NCBI GenBank assembly: GCA_964538515.1
Contig: CAZIEW010000010.1
Coordinates: 1 to 64,000, forward strand
Length of the DNA: 64,000 nucleotides
Origin: CALBZH01 sp964538515
Lineage (GTDB): Bacteria; Desulfobacterota; Syntrophobacteria; Syntrophobacterales; Syntrophobacteraceae
Reading direction: 5' to 3'
Made by a program: the position numbers and the translations under genes. The notes under the pieces were generated by a model that worked only from the letters and a program-made list of their open reading frames with translations, was not told the DNA's origin and did not search any database. Positions 1-8,939 of the stretch are shown here, piece by piece (position 1 is the first letter of the stretch; each line of letters begins with the position of its first letter).

Positions 1-1185
1 GCTGGTTTTGGCGGAAACGTTGCCACCAGACCGGACAGTCGGGACGCTCCTCACTTGTTCGGACTGGGATTGAGAGAGATGTTGGCGGACGAGATCACCA
101 ATGACCTCCGGACAATCAGGGACAAGGCAATCACCGCAGCCAGTTCCAAAAAGAAGACCATAACCCTGCCGCTCACCAGCAAAGGGATAAGCTATGGTAC
201 GATAACAGTATTTCCCGATGGGGTCGTGGATACTACCGGTGTCACGGGCGTCAACCCCGACCTAAGGGTCCGCCCATTTTTCGCCCAAGGTGATACCATC
301 TCCATTCGAGAGTTTATCATCGGAGCCGCTAACGGGGAGATGGGCATGCAGGCGGTTGACTCACAAATGGAGGCTGCTGCCCGCAACGGTTACAGGTATG
401 TCACCCCTTCCGGCATGGTTCTCGATGGAGTTCTAGACCAAATTGAAGCCCCACCAAAATCGGACACGTATTCGTTTGTGGAAATGCCTACCAGCATCGT
501 CGATTTCATGGAATTCTATTTGCTTAATTATTTTGGTACTGCAACATATGAGCAAACGTTGCAAACCAAGGCCGGCCGAGCGCTATTTTGTTCAATCGGG
601 TGCTCCAGATGCCACATACCCGACCTCCAGATAAATCATGATCGAAGGGTCGCCAGTTTTACCATCAACTATGACCCGGTGAGGGGGATCTTCAACAAGC
701 TCTTTGCTGCCGCTACGACACTCTATACGACAATCAATGATGGTCAGCCATACCCGCAGAAGGTCCCTGCTGGGCAACCGTTCCTCGTCAAGGAGATCTT
801 TACAGACTTCAAACGTCATGACCTGGGGCCCGGCTTCTGGGAGCGCAACTACGACGGCACCGTTCAGAAGGAGTTTCTGACTAGGGCCTTATGGGGTGTA
901 GGCTCAACCGCTCCTTACGGTCACGACGGGCGCAGTATCAACCTGATGGAGGTGATCATGCGCCATGGTGGGGAGGCTCAACAGGCACGAGATGCATTCG
1001 CCGGTTTGCGCGATTTTGGGAGGCAATCTATCATCGAATTTCTCAATTCGATGGTCCTCTTCCCGCCGGACGACACCGCCTCCAATCTGGACCCAGGGAA
1101 TCCTGCCGACCCGAGTTTCCCGCAGTCGGGGCACGGAAGCATCAAACTTACAGTTCTTTTCAACGATCCCCATGACCCCGAATGA
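1..1185 (+). CDS. Di-heme oxidoreductase (DUF1111/DHOR family), 5' end outside window
   Basis: The reading frame is open from base 1, so the N-terminus lies upstream. The visible part starts with a stretch ending PHLFGLGLREML, which resembles the 'GLGLLEAI' region of DUF1111 'thiol oxidoreductase' proteins. A c-type heme site CSRCH lies at nt 601-615, and a segment GHDGRSINLMEVIMRHGGEA near nt 919-978 is typical of the C-terminal heme domain of this family. The family consists of exported di-heme proteins of poorly defined redox function; the name 'thiol oxidoreductase' is historical. The second heme motif and the signal peptide would be upstream of the window. It is followed after ~180 nt by a hypothetical gene on the same strand, so co-transcription is possible but not shown. 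Confidence 0.75.
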   Translation, partial: AGFGGNVATRPDSRDAPHLFGLGLREMLADEITNDLRTIRDKAITAASSKKKTITLPLTSKGISYGTITVFPDGVVDTTGVTGVNPDLRVRPFFAQGDTISIREFIIGAANGEMGMQAVDSQMEAAARNGYRYVTPSGMVLDGVLDQIEAPPKSDTYSFVEMPTSIVDFMEFYLLNYFGTATYEQTLQTKAGRALFCSIGCSRCHIPDLQINHDRRVASFTINYDPVRGIFNKLFAAATTLYTTINDGQPYPQKVPAGQPFLVKEIFTDFKRHDLGPGFWERNYDGTVQKEFLTRALWGVGSTAPYGHDGRSINLMEVIMRHGGEAQQARDAFAGLRDFGRQSIIEFLNSMVLFPPDDTASNLDPGNPADPSFPQSGHGSIKLTVLFNDPHDPE

Positions 1186-1365
1186 ATTTGAAGGATTCTT
1201 TCCGTAAGCCTCTATCTTTTGAGGGCAGGGCGAGCAGCGGCTCTGCCCTCCTCATCCCCAAATGCGTGCCTGGACTCTGCCGGATTACGTACAGCTCTCC
1301 TGGCCGTTGGAATCTCGAAGGGCCAGTATTTTCAATACGTTCCAAACCCCTTCATGGAGAAGGTC

Positions 1366-2532
1366 ATGGATCGAAATCACTCAGCTGATAAGGACGCAAA
1401 CCAGAGGACCCCTGAACATACCCACTCAGAAGCGTTGAGAACTTCTGAATTTCCGCGCGCCACGGGGCTGCCGCGCATAGCCGCAGGCGAGCCTGTCCTG
1501 CTGCGCGGCGGAGCGCAGTGGCTGATTCACGCCCGCGGTTCCGAAATACATGGATACCGTCTGCGGCGCTGCGGTGACAGCGTCGAGGCTGAACGCTCCT
1601 GGCAGGCCAAAATCGAAGGCACAGTGACTGCGCTGGCCGATTCTCGGTACGGCATCGTTGTGACATCGCAAGCCGAGCAGCATACCGACGTCTGGCGCAT
1701 CGCGGACAGCCGGGCGCATCACGTCGCGAAAGTTCATGGCAGGATTTCAAGTGTTGCGTGTCTCGGAACGTCGGCATGGGTGGTCCTCAACCGCACCGGG
1801 CATTCGAACGCGATTCTTACCGAAGTCGACCTGTACCGTCGCGTGATCGCCTCGGAGCAGCCGCTCTCGAGCGCTCAAGTGAAACTGAGCACGGATGCGA
1901 CGGGAACGTACCTCGGCGTTTTGGACCTTGCGCGAGGGACGTTTCAGATGCGCAACGCTCGGGCCGCCGACCCTTGCGGCGGTGGGACCGATCGGGGGTC
2001 GTTTCAGAATGCGGGATCACAGCGGCCGTCGGACCAACCCGCTCCCGCCGGCCACTCAGAAACGAACGACTGCTGCTGTTGCCGCAAAGGTCGCGGTGCG
2101 GAGCAGCAACCTGGTCCTCTGACCGGGTCCCAAACGCCTGCGTCAGGACAGCCCGGCGGAATCGGTAACGGTCCATGCTGGCCGGGCAGCGCGGGCGTTC
2201 CCACGCCCGGAGGCGGTTCGGTCACAGGCAACGGGGGGCAGGTCGGACACAACCCGCCGCCCGGGAGCGGCGGCGGTCGAGGTCCATGCGTCGCCGATCT
2301 CGGCTGGCGCTCCCGCATCATTGCCTCGGCCGCTTCGAGCTACGTCGTCGCCGATGCCGGCGGGCGCCATCTCGCCGTGCTGAGCGGCCAGGATAAGCGC
2401 GTCCTCGAAACTCGCCAGTTTGGCCGCCGGGGCGCGCTGGTCCTCGCCGATCCGAGCAGCCCCATGGTCCTGATCCAGCATCGGTCGACGAGCCAGTGGG
2501 AGGTTCTGCACACCGATTTGCTGACGCAATAG
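1366..2532 (+). CDS. Hypothetical propeller-like protein with Cys-rich, Gly/Pro-rich insert
   Basis: No family is recognised. The start at 1366 is chosen because GGAG at 1355-1358 sits 7 nt upstream; the frame is open further upstream but those codons read like non-coding sequence. The first ~200 residues contain repeated short beta-like units (for example ITALADSRYGIVVT-like and GRISSVACLGTSAWVVLNRT) as seen in beta-propellers. The middle holds four consecutive cysteines (DCCCCRKG) and a long Gly/Pro/Ser-rich stretch with further Cys residues, then another beta-like part. No signal peptide is evident with this start. It ends in TAG just before the coding region of the M6-type protease, on the same strand, so the two may work together. 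The insert suggests an extracellular or surface linker, which is inference. Confidence 0.55.
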   Translation: MDRNHSADKDANQRTPEHTHSEALRTSEFPRATGLPRIAAGEPVLLRGGAQWLIHARGSEIHGYRLRRCGDSVEAERSWQAKIEGTVTALADSRYGIVVTSQAEQHTDVWRIADSRAHHVAKVHGRISSVACLGTSAWVVLNRTGHSNAILTEVDLYRRVIASEQPLSSAQVKLSTDATGTYLGVLDLARGTFQMRNARAADPCGGGTDRGSFQNAGSQRPSDQPAPAGHSETNDCCCCRKGRGAEQQPGPLTGSQTPASGQPGGIGNGPCWPGSAGVPTPGGGSVTGNGGQVGHNPPPGSGGGRGPCVADLGWRSRIIASAASSYVVADAGGRHLAVLSGQDKRVLETRQFGRRGALVLADPSSPMVLIQHRSTSQWEVLHTDLLTQ

Positions 2533-2535
2533 CTG

Positions 2536-2704
2536 CGCCCGATCGATCGCGTGCCGCTCGAGATCGACCCGCTCGACGAAGGCAAGACATTCACGGGCAT
2601 GCAGACCATGTCTCTCATAACGCCTCACGCGAACGCGACCGGAACCGTGCCGATTCTGGACCCTGCCCGTCCTCGAGGCCGGCCAGACTTTCAATGATGC
2701 CGAT
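2536..2704 (+). pseudogene. 5' coding part of the M6 protease displaced by an apparent 1-nt frameshift
   Basis: Between the TAG at 2530-2532 and the ATG at 2705, frame 1 reads a plausible protein segment (IDPLDEGKTFTGMQTMSL...GTVPIL) up to about nt 2658. From nt 2660 the protease frame reads TLPVLEAGQTFNDADMPKL. Removing one G from the GG at 2658-2659 would join the two as GTVPIL-TLPVLE. This is either a real disruption or a sequencing error. Possible starts for the rejoined gene are GTG 2551 or ATG 2599; neither has a strong ribosome-binding site. Confidence 0.45.
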
Positions 2705-5700
2705 ATGCCGAAGCTCGCCGCGTACCTCGAACGTGCTGCATTTACTCACATCCGTGAGTATTACTTCGAGAACAGCTTTGGACTGCTCAAGGACGTCCGC
2801 TGCTTTGTCTATGGGGTCAACAGCGGTCCTGCCGGCGGACCCATTCAGTTGCCCAAACTCATCACAGACTATTACTATCCGCCCTACGATCCAGCACGCG
2901 TCGAACTGAAGAAATCCGGGATAGCCCTGCCTTACACGATCAACTTCGACGGACGCGAATCGCTTACTGTCCACCTTCAGGCGGCTACCGGGGGCCGGCC
3001 GCCGAAAGACGTCACCATCAACTTCCCTGCATTCCTGGTCTCGAAGAACCTGGGGCACTTCCCGGGGCAGATCCATTTTACCGGCACGGAAACAGCGACG
3101 TTGAACGTGATGCTGCCCTCGGGCACATCGAAGACCCTGAACCTGAAGTTTCCGGCGAAGAACATCGACATCAAGGCTGAAGCCGATGTCGGCGGGGCAT
3201 TAAACGACCTCACATCCTACCTCGACGGCGTCTTTGCAGCCGCAGAGACGGCCGCCGGCATCTCGCCGCGTCTCTTCACCACGCCGTCGGTTCGGCGAAT
3301 CAGGCAGCAGGGAGCGGAACTGGGCTTCGTCGCCGCCTGGGTAGACCATCGCGATACCAGCGGTGCGAGGCTGGTGATTACGAGCACGTCTGCGTCTGCC
3401 GGGGTTGATCCCATGGGATTTCAGAGCCTGGCTGTGGGCCACATTGTGATCAACGGTAGCAAAGCCTCTACCGATCTGCTGGCATCCTATGTCCAGTGGG
3501 CGCAGGTCCTCGGTGAAGAGGCCGCGGGAATCGACTTCACCCAGCGGTATATGGCAGACGCAGCCGCGGAGATGTCCGGAGGTCAGTTAGTGACAAAGCT
3601 GGCTATCTCCGATCAGGACGGCGGTCCCGGCGCTGCAGTTACACTGACTGACTCGAGCAACATGGGAGACCTTTTCGACGTTGCGACGGCAGTCCCGAAT
3701 AGTGACACCACTCTCGACACGGCCAATGCTCCTCGCGACCTGACCGCCCTCCTCAACGATGCATTCACCGCAGCGGTGACGCGGCAGGCGCCGCCAGGGT
3801 CGAGCTACGAAGCCCTGCGCGACGGAATTATCAGCTACTTCGGCCAGTTCGACGCGATCCTCATCGGCCAGATCGGCGTGGCAGCTCACGATCCCGCAGA
3901 TCCGAGCACGGTGCAGCCTTCGGAAACATGGACCTCTTCGCCGCCGAAGAACAGCGGCCTGCGTTCGGTGGACGGATGGCGGACCGCGGAGTTTGCGCTC
4001 TACAAGAAGATCCAGGCCCAGAAACCCTGGAACTTTACCTTTTTCAATTCGCCGGCTGATTATGCGGTGATGTGCCATGAACTGGGCCATGCTCTCGGGT
4101 ATCGCGACTTGTACAAGCAGAAGGACTACCGTAGCGATCTGGCCTACCTCGGGGACTGGTCCATCATGGACAACCACGAGGCCTTGTCGCATCACTCGGC
4201 ATATCACAAGTGGGAATCGGGCTGGATACCGCCGGAGCGAATCATCAGCGTTCCCCCGACGGACCCGGGTCAGGTAACCGACACCGAGGCGCTCCTCGTT
4301 CCCGTCGAGCACTGGAACGATGCACTGCCGGGACAGGCTCACGCGCAATTCGGAGCGGACCTGCCGGTTGTGCAGATCATCGAGCTTGATCTGGGAGGCG
4401 ACGGGGCGGTGATCGATCGCATCGAAGCACGGCAGCAGGGGGAAAAATTCAGTCACAGTCTTCCACAGTCGCCCGCAATCATCATCACGAACGCGCTGCA
4501 ACCGTGGGACGACACTCGTTACTCGTCAACGGACACGACGACGGGAGATACTCGATATCGCCGCGAGCTGCAGTTGCTCAACCCGGATAACATCCTCCAG
4601 AATCCGGGCGAGAGCTTCGATCTGGCGAAGGCTCCTGCGCTGCCTACGAAAGGGATCGTAGTGACCGTTGTCGACCGCAAGGAGATTGGCGGCATCTCCG
4701 TCTTCCGCATCAAGGTTCATCGCGAGAACACAGCTTTCATCGATCTGTACTTCACGGCCGGCGACCCCTATTACAAGAGTCCCGATCTCTGGGTAGACTG
4801 GGCCGGTGACAATGGCCCGGGCGGAAAGTCGAGTCCGAAACCCGAAGACCACCGTTCGTACCCGCCTGGCCAGCCGACGGATCAGGGTGAGGTCGTCCAC
4901 GTTCCCGATAGCGGCAGCGAGCTGCACTGGATCGTGGCGCGCGTTCGCAACCGCGGCCAGGTGCAAGCCTTGAATGTCAAACTGAACTTCCAGGTTTGCA
5001 TACCGCCGGGTGGTGGCGACAAGAGCAAGAACTTCCAGTCGATGCGGTATGTGACCGTGCCCATCATGGCCGGCGGCGACGTCCCATTGGAGGTACCCGC
5101 GCAGTGGGATGTCCCGGCCGGTTTCGGCGGACACGTCTGCCTGCTGGTGGATATTGCCGATTACGAGATCCCGCGCGACTCGGACGCCGCCGCGCTCGCA
5201 TCCGCGGACGTCTGGGTGGCGAATAACTGGTGCCAGAAGAACGTCGATCAGTACGTTCCCGTATCCCATAGCCCGTACGAGCCCATCGAGTTCGACTTCA
5301 GCGTCCACAACGCCGGGTGGCACGCTGAAACGGCATATCTCGAGCCCGAAAATCAACCCTACGGAATGCAGTTGACCGTCATGCCCGCACGCCGGGTGGT
5401 TCCCGCCGGCGCGACCGTGCTGTTTCGCTGCAAGCTGGAGCTGGATGCAGCGATCATCGACACCGGATGTCGCAATGATCGTGAGCTCCGCATAGTCGCC
5501 TGGCGCGTGACTGAGCACACGACGGAGCGGTGGGGCGGCGTCGCCTACAAGATCAAGCCGCGCAAACCGTCAGTGACCGCGCTGTCCGGGTACTGGAGCA
5601 GTGATGGTTCCATCCAGCTGACCGGCGCTGTCACCCCGGCGACGGGCGGTACGGCGCCCGTTCGCCTGGCATTCGCGGGTCTCGCGGCCGAGTGGCAGCC

Positions 5701-5857
5701 GGCGAGCATCCATGCGAACGGTACGTTCACATTGACGGTGCACGCACCATCGGGTGTTTTCGAGCTGGACACGATGGCGCTGTACGAAGGTTCAGCCATG
5801 CTTGGACCGTCGCGATCGCCGACGCTGAAGCTTAACCCGCCTCCGGCTTTGCACTGA
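2705..5857 (+). CDS. Large M6-type (immune inhibitor A-like) zinc metalloprotease
   Basis: The protein of at least 1050 residues carries a zinc protease motif HELGH at nt 4076-4090 (about residue 458), continued as ALGYRDLY and followed by a GDWSIMD element, as in M6 peptidases. These are secreted enzymes. Residues 1-330 are beta-rich and unassigned; residues beyond ~650 look like adhesion/CARDB- or Ig-like beta modules, including PGGKSSPKPEDH and a DTGCRNDREL segment. The start given is only the first ATG in this frame: coding sense continues upstream in the same frame to about nt 2660 and then in the frame of nt 2536-2658, which implies a 1-nt frameshift. No signal peptide is visible from the annotated start, consistent with a missing N-terminus. 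It may form a pair with the upstream propeller-like gene. Confidence 0.7.
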   Translation: MPKLAAYLERAAFTHIREYYFENSFGLLKDVRCFVYGVNSGPAGGPIQLPKLITDYYYPPYDPARVELKKSGIALPYTINFDGRESLTVHLQAATGGRPPKDVTINFPAFLVSKNLGHFPGQIHFTGTETATLNVMLPSGTSKTLNLKFPAKNIDIKAEADVGGALNDLTSYLDGVFAAAETAAGISPRLFTTPSVRRIRQQGAELGFVAAWVDHRDTSGARLVITSTSASAGVDPMGFQSLAVGHIVINGSKASTDLLASYVQWAQVLGEEAAGIDFTQRYMADAAAEMSGGQLVTKLAISDQDGGPGAAVTLTDSSNMGDLFDVATAVPNSDTTLDTANAPRDLTALLNDAFTAAVTRQAPPGSSYEALRDGIISYFGQFDAILIGQIGVAAHDPADPSTVQPSETWTSSPPKNSGLRSVDGWRTAEFALYKKIQAQKPWNFTFFNSPADYAVMCHELGHALGYRDLYKQKDYRSDLAYLGDWSIMDNHEALSHHSAYHKWESGWIPPERIISVPPTDPGQVTDTEALLVPVEHWNDALPGQAHAQFGADLPVVQIIELDLGGDGAVIDRIEARQQGEKFSHSLPQSPAIIITNALQPWDDTRYSSTDTTTGDTRYRRELQLLNPDNILQNPGESFDLAKAPALPTKGIVVTVVDRKEIGGISVFRIKVHRENTAFIDLYFTAGDPYYKSPDLWVDWAGDNGPGGKSSPKPEDHRSYPPGQPTDQGEVVHVPDSGSELHWIVARVRNRGQVQALNVKLNFQVCIPPGGGDKSKNFQSMRYVTVPIMAGGDVPLEVPAQWDVPAGFGGHVCLLVDIADYEIPRDSDAAALASADVWVANNWCQKNVDQYVPVSHSPYEPIEFDFSVHNAGWHAETAYLEPENQPYGMQLTVMPARRVVPAGATVLFRCKLELDAAIIDTGCRNDRELRIVAWRVTEHTTERWGGVAYKIKPRKPSVTALSGYWSSDGSIQLTGAVTPATGGTAPVRLAFAGLAAEWQPASIHANGTFTLTVHAPSGVFELDTMALYEGSAMLGPSRSPTLKLNPPPALH

Positions 5858-6332
5858 GCGTGCCGCGCGATCAGCCTCACCCCGCGCGGAGCGCGGCGTG
5901 GCGGTGCGGGTTGATAGGTGCCTGCGCAGAGCGCGGCGCGGATCTCATCCCGCCATGTAAATGAGCATTCCTTGGTTTCGCCCTCTTGACCACGCGGAGG
6001 TGTGAATGGACTGCAAGGTCAAGACAGCTCTGCTCTGTTGACCTCCTCGGGCGCGGTGGCCGGTTAAGATATGAAAGAGATAAGTGCCGTTCTTCCCCTT
6101 AAGCGACGAACCGATCGGGGTGCGTTAAGTCTATCCCGTTACCCCGGAAAGAATCCATTGATCCAAGTTTCAGCTTCATCTGGTCTTTCGTTCCAATGCA
6201 ATCACCGCATCCTGATGCATCCAATCGCCACCCCGAAGCGCCTTCGCTCTCTCATTCCAGACCTTTCGCAGGTTCCCCAAGTGACGGGCTATGGTATGCT
6301 CGGTTGTTGATGAAACAGCTTTTGGGGGGACG
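5858..6332. other. Intergenic region with a GC-rich hairpin
   Basis: No convincing gene was found. Directly after the protease stop is a very GC-rich stretch with a short hairpin (CCGCGC-GGA-GCGCGG at 5882-5896) without a T-run, which could act as a weak terminator. The remaining sequence holds only weak open frames without ribosome-binding sites. Confidence 0.4.
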
Positions 6333-6566
6333 ATGGTTGAACTTGAATGCGGACAAGACTTAGGGGCGCTCGGCATCCAGACCAAGGAAGGGGTGAATAT
6401 CACCGCCTTCCTGGATCACTTGAACAAGTGCGACCGATGCCGGGAGGCTCGTGGGACGCCGATCTATGATCTCAATGCTGTGATCGGCAGTGAGGTGGAG
6501 GATCGAGGACGTCCAACGCCACGTCGTTATGATGCAAAGCAAGCCAAGCTCGAATTCCATGCGTAA
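6333..6566 (+). CDS. Small hypothetical protein with HxxxCxxC motif
   Basis: A 77-residue acidic-to-neutral protein starting at ATG 6333 after a GGGGGG ribosome-binding stretch. Around residue 30 it has HLNKCDRC, which fits the HxxxCxxC half-site of zinc-finger anti-sigma (zf-HC2-like) domains, and there is another Cys near residue 6. There is no transmembrane segment. It lies 61 nt upstream of the triple-repeat protein on the same strand, so the two probably form a small operon. The resemblance to anti-sigma zinc fingers is a motif-level observation only, and the function is unknown. Confidence 0.5.
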   Translation: MVELECGQDLGALGIQTKEGVNITAFLDHLNKCDRCREARGTPIYDLNAVIGSEVEDRGRPTPRRYDAKQAKLEFHA

Positions 6567-6627
6567 GGGGCGGCCTCCAAACGAGGGTGGCTCCCCCTGT
6601 TCGAGTAGCACGCAAAGAGGGGTAAAC

Positions 6628-6936
6628 ATGCCTGTGTTCAGATCGCAAAACGATAGAGGCCGGTTGGTTCAGATCCTCAAGACCATCAATCCGACGACTG
6701 TGGCCGCTTATGGTCCCGCCTTGGATGCCTGGCTGGGTCTACCCGCGGATCTAGCGACTCTGGTCGCGATCCTCAAGCTCATCAACCCTCAAACCGTGTC
6801 TTTGTATGGACCGATGCTCGACGCTTGGCTGACCGGCCCTGATAGGTTCCTGTTGGTCCAGATCTTAAAAGCGATCAATCCCGTATTGGTGTCTGGTTAC
6901 GGTCCCCTGCTCGATGCGTGGGCAGTCTCAGAGTAA
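6628..6936 (+). CDS. Small protein built of three tandem ~33-residue repeats
   Basis: A 102-residue protein starting at ATG 6628, preceded by GAGGGG at 6617-6622. After a short basic leader it consists almost only of three repeats: RLVQILKTINPTTVAAYGPA-LDAW, TLVAILKLINPQTVSLYGPM-LDAW and LLVQILKAINPVLVSGYGPL-LDAW. The consensus is LVxILKxINPxxVxxYGPxLDAW, with strictly kept I-N-P, Y-G-P and L-D-A-W. Each unit could form a helix, a turn and a second helix. No signal peptide, membrane segment or known domain is recognised. It follows the HxxxCxxC protein and precedes a long gene-poor stretch. The open frame extends upstream of 6628, but without repeat character or a better start. Confidence 0.6.
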   Translation: MPVFRSQNDRGRLVQILKTINPTTVAAYGPALDAWLGLPADLATLVAILKLINPQTVSLYGPMLDAWLTGPDRFLLVQILKAINPVLVSGYGPLLDAWAVSE

Positions 6937-7789
6937 CAGGCAGCGATCCATCGCGTCCCTACGGAGCGCGGACGGAACCGCTCGCTTTACCGGCAAGGTG
7001 AGATCGCCAACATGAGGATCCCGTCTTGAGTGATCGCTTCGATCCATGCACTTGCTGGTTCTCGTTGATGGATGGGGTTCGGTCCTGCAAGAGAAGCAAG
7101 AGATTGCAAGGGCTCGGGGGAGAACCACCCTGGTTCGGACCGCCTTGATCTTGCTTCTCAGCAGCTGATTCCTGTAGTCAAAATTCCTTATTTTTGAGGG
7201 TCAATATTACTGAGTCATGGCTCACCGCCCCTGTCGGTGCCGCAGCATCGAAGAAATGGGTGAGCTCGTGGAGGCGTTCGCCATGGTCGCATGGGGCGTT
7301 GTCTGTTGGACGCGCCGATGAGCATGGCGTCGCGTCGAGGTCTGTCATGGATCGTCGGTGCCGGTGATGCCCGGGCGAGCATTCTTGTCCTTCGTGAACC
7401 CGTGCCAGTCCTGCTTGTATTTGACACGAACCGTGATGCCTACTAGCATCGCAGCTCAAAGATCCATATCGGATTGGGATGCGCTGGTGCCGCTCATAGC
7501 CGCGGGCTCATAGGCCGTTTGAAGCCCAAAGGGTGTGAACGGGCAGCCATACCCCGGACGACTGGAAAATGGACTTCCTGCCATCTCGACCAAAGGGAGA
7601 GCGCTTGAGACCCTCCACACCTGTTCGGGATGACAGTGCTCTTGAGCCAAGCCGCGCTGAGCGTAGAGGTCACCCCCGATCCGGCGAAGTCCTGACTGAG
7701 TGAGCCAGGCCGTAACGGTCTTAGAGGGCTCTCGTTTCTTCAACCAACCTGCTCGCCGACATTGGAAAAGAGGTGCACCGAACGGGGTT
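6937..7789. other. Gene-poor stretch of ~850 nt
   Basis: No gene is supported with confidence. Open frames on both strands are overlapping, Ser/Arg-rich and lack ribosome-binding sites. One short minus-strand frame (about 7449-7339, 36 codons, reading ITVRVKYKQDWHGFTKDKN) looks more protein-like than its surroundings and may be a gene remnant. A local AT-rich patch lies near 7180-7215. The part just before 7790 must contain the promoter of the sigma-factor operon, but no clear -35/-10 pair could be assigned. Confidence 0.4.
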
Positions 7790-8338
7790 GTGACAAAGGT
7801 CACTGACGAAGAGCTCATGCAATCGCTCAGCGGTGGCGATCTCGAAGCGCTTAACGAGCTCGTCCTGCGCTACCAGCTCCCCGCCTGGAGGCTGGCTTAC
7901 CGGTTCCTCCGTGATGCAATGGAGGCCGAGGACGTTGCCCAGGAGGCTTTTCTCAACATTCTCGGTGCAGCCCCACGCTATAAACCGACGGCGCCCTTTC
8001 GCGCGTATTTCTATCGCGTGCTGATTCGCCTGTGCATTGACCGCACTCGCAAGAGACACTTCGCCGTCGCACCCGCAGACGACGTGCGCGATGTGCCGGA
8101 CCCCTCCCCCTCTCCCAGGGAGGCTCTCATCGAAAAGGAGCGCGCCGCTCACCTCCACGCCGCGCTCGCCGCTCTTCCCCCCAATCAGAAAGCGGCCATC
8201 ATCCTCAAACATCATGAGGGATTGAGCTACCTCGAAATCGCCCACATCCTCGACGTTTCGCCCAAAGCGGTCGAAAGGCTGATCAGCCGTGCGCGTGCTT
8301 CGCTTCAAACCCGCCTCACCCATCTCAAGACAGACTGA
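7790..8338 (+). CDS. ECF-type RNA polymerase sigma factor
   Basis: About 182 residues with the two-domain ECF layout. Sigma-2 is at residues ~8-75 (ALNELVLRYQLPAWRLAYRF, DAEDVAQEAFLNIL-like core) and sigma-4 at ~115-170 (ALPPNQKAAIILKHHEGLSY, then LEIAHILDVSPKAVERLISRAR, a helix-turn-helix for the -35 element). The GTG at 7790 is preferred because sequence upstream of it does not resemble the family, with ATG 7817 as an alternative. The gene is followed by a zinc-finger anti-sigma gene and a CnrX/Spy-like sensor, then efflux genes, so it probably drives expression of this efflux operon and its own gene. This layout resembles the CnrH sigma of the cnrYXH system, but sequence identity to it was not tested. 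Confidence 0.85.
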   Translation: MTKVTDEELMQSLSGGDLEALNELVLRYQLPAWRLAYRFLRDAMEAEDVAQEAFLNILGAAPRYKPTAPFRAYFYRVLIRLCIDRTRKRHFAVAPADDVRDVPDPSPSPREALIEKERAAHLHAALAALPPNQKAAIILKHHEGLSYLEIAHILDVSPKAVERLISRARASLQTRLTHLKTD

Positions 8339-8407
8339 AAAAAAATCGCTCCTTGAAAGGGGGTTTTCCTCAACTCGTTCGTTTATACGGAGTGAAAGGA
8401 GATGGCC

Positions 8408-8899
8408 ATGGACTGCAAAAATGTCTTTTCCCGCTTAAGTGCGTTCCTGGATGGAGAAGCGTCGGAGACGATCATGCGCGAGGTCGAAGCGCATCTACGT
8501 GCCTGCCCCTTATGCCGCGAGCAGGTCGAGCGGATGCGCGAGGTGGGGGAGTTGTTGGATCGTCAACCGATTCCTCCCTTGGCGGCTGAATTCTCTTTTC
8601 GTGTCATGGCGGAAGCTCGAAGACGCATCCCATCTGTCAGGGAGAGGAAGCGCTTTTCTCCGGGAGCATGGCCGCTTCAATGGCTGACTGACCTCTCGAT
8701 CCCCATGCGGGCTGTGGCTTGTGGGATCGTGCTTCTGGCTTCGATCTCCGGAATGTTCATGAGCATGGAGCTGGCTCGTTCTGAGAGCCAACGACCAGAC
8801 AGGGCGGGAACAGAGACTTTCGAAGGGTTGGAGTGGTTCAGCCCGACTCCGCCGGCATCGTTGGGCTCCGCTTATCTTACGGTTTCGGTGAATCGGTGA
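8408..8899 (+). CDS. Zinc-finger anti-sigma factor with one membrane segment
   Basis: About 163 residues. The N-terminus contains a zf-HC2 site (HLRACPLC, HxxxCxxC, about residues 34-41) that normally binds an ECF sigma factor in the cytoplasm. Residues ~100-125 (MRAVACGIVLLASISGMFM) form a single membrane span, leaving a short ~40-residue periplasmic tail. The ATG at 8408 is chosen over the in-frame ATG at 8402 because AGGAG at 8397-8401 gives proper spacing only to 8408. It sits 69 nt downstream of the ECF sigma gene and is most likely its inhibitor. The last codons and stop overlap a 19-nt repeat also found at the end of the RND gene, so the C-terminus may have been altered by that repeat. 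Confidence 0.82.
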   Translation: MDCKNVFSRLSAFLDGEASETIMREVEAHLRACPLCREQVERMREVGELLDRQPIPPLAAEFSFRVMAEARRRIPSVRERKRFSPGAWPLQWLTDLSIPMRAVACGIVLLASISGMFMSMELARSESQRPDRAGTETFEGLEWFSPTPPASLGSAYLTVSVNR

Positions 8900-8939
8900 G
8901 TGGGGTTGGGGGGTAGTCTGTGATGTGTCAGGGGGAATC

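Noticed and set aside
7456..7818. Minus-strand open frame (120 codons) overlapping the sigma-factor start
   Set aside because: Ser/Pro-rich text, no ribosome-binding site, and it runs into the sigma-factor coding region.
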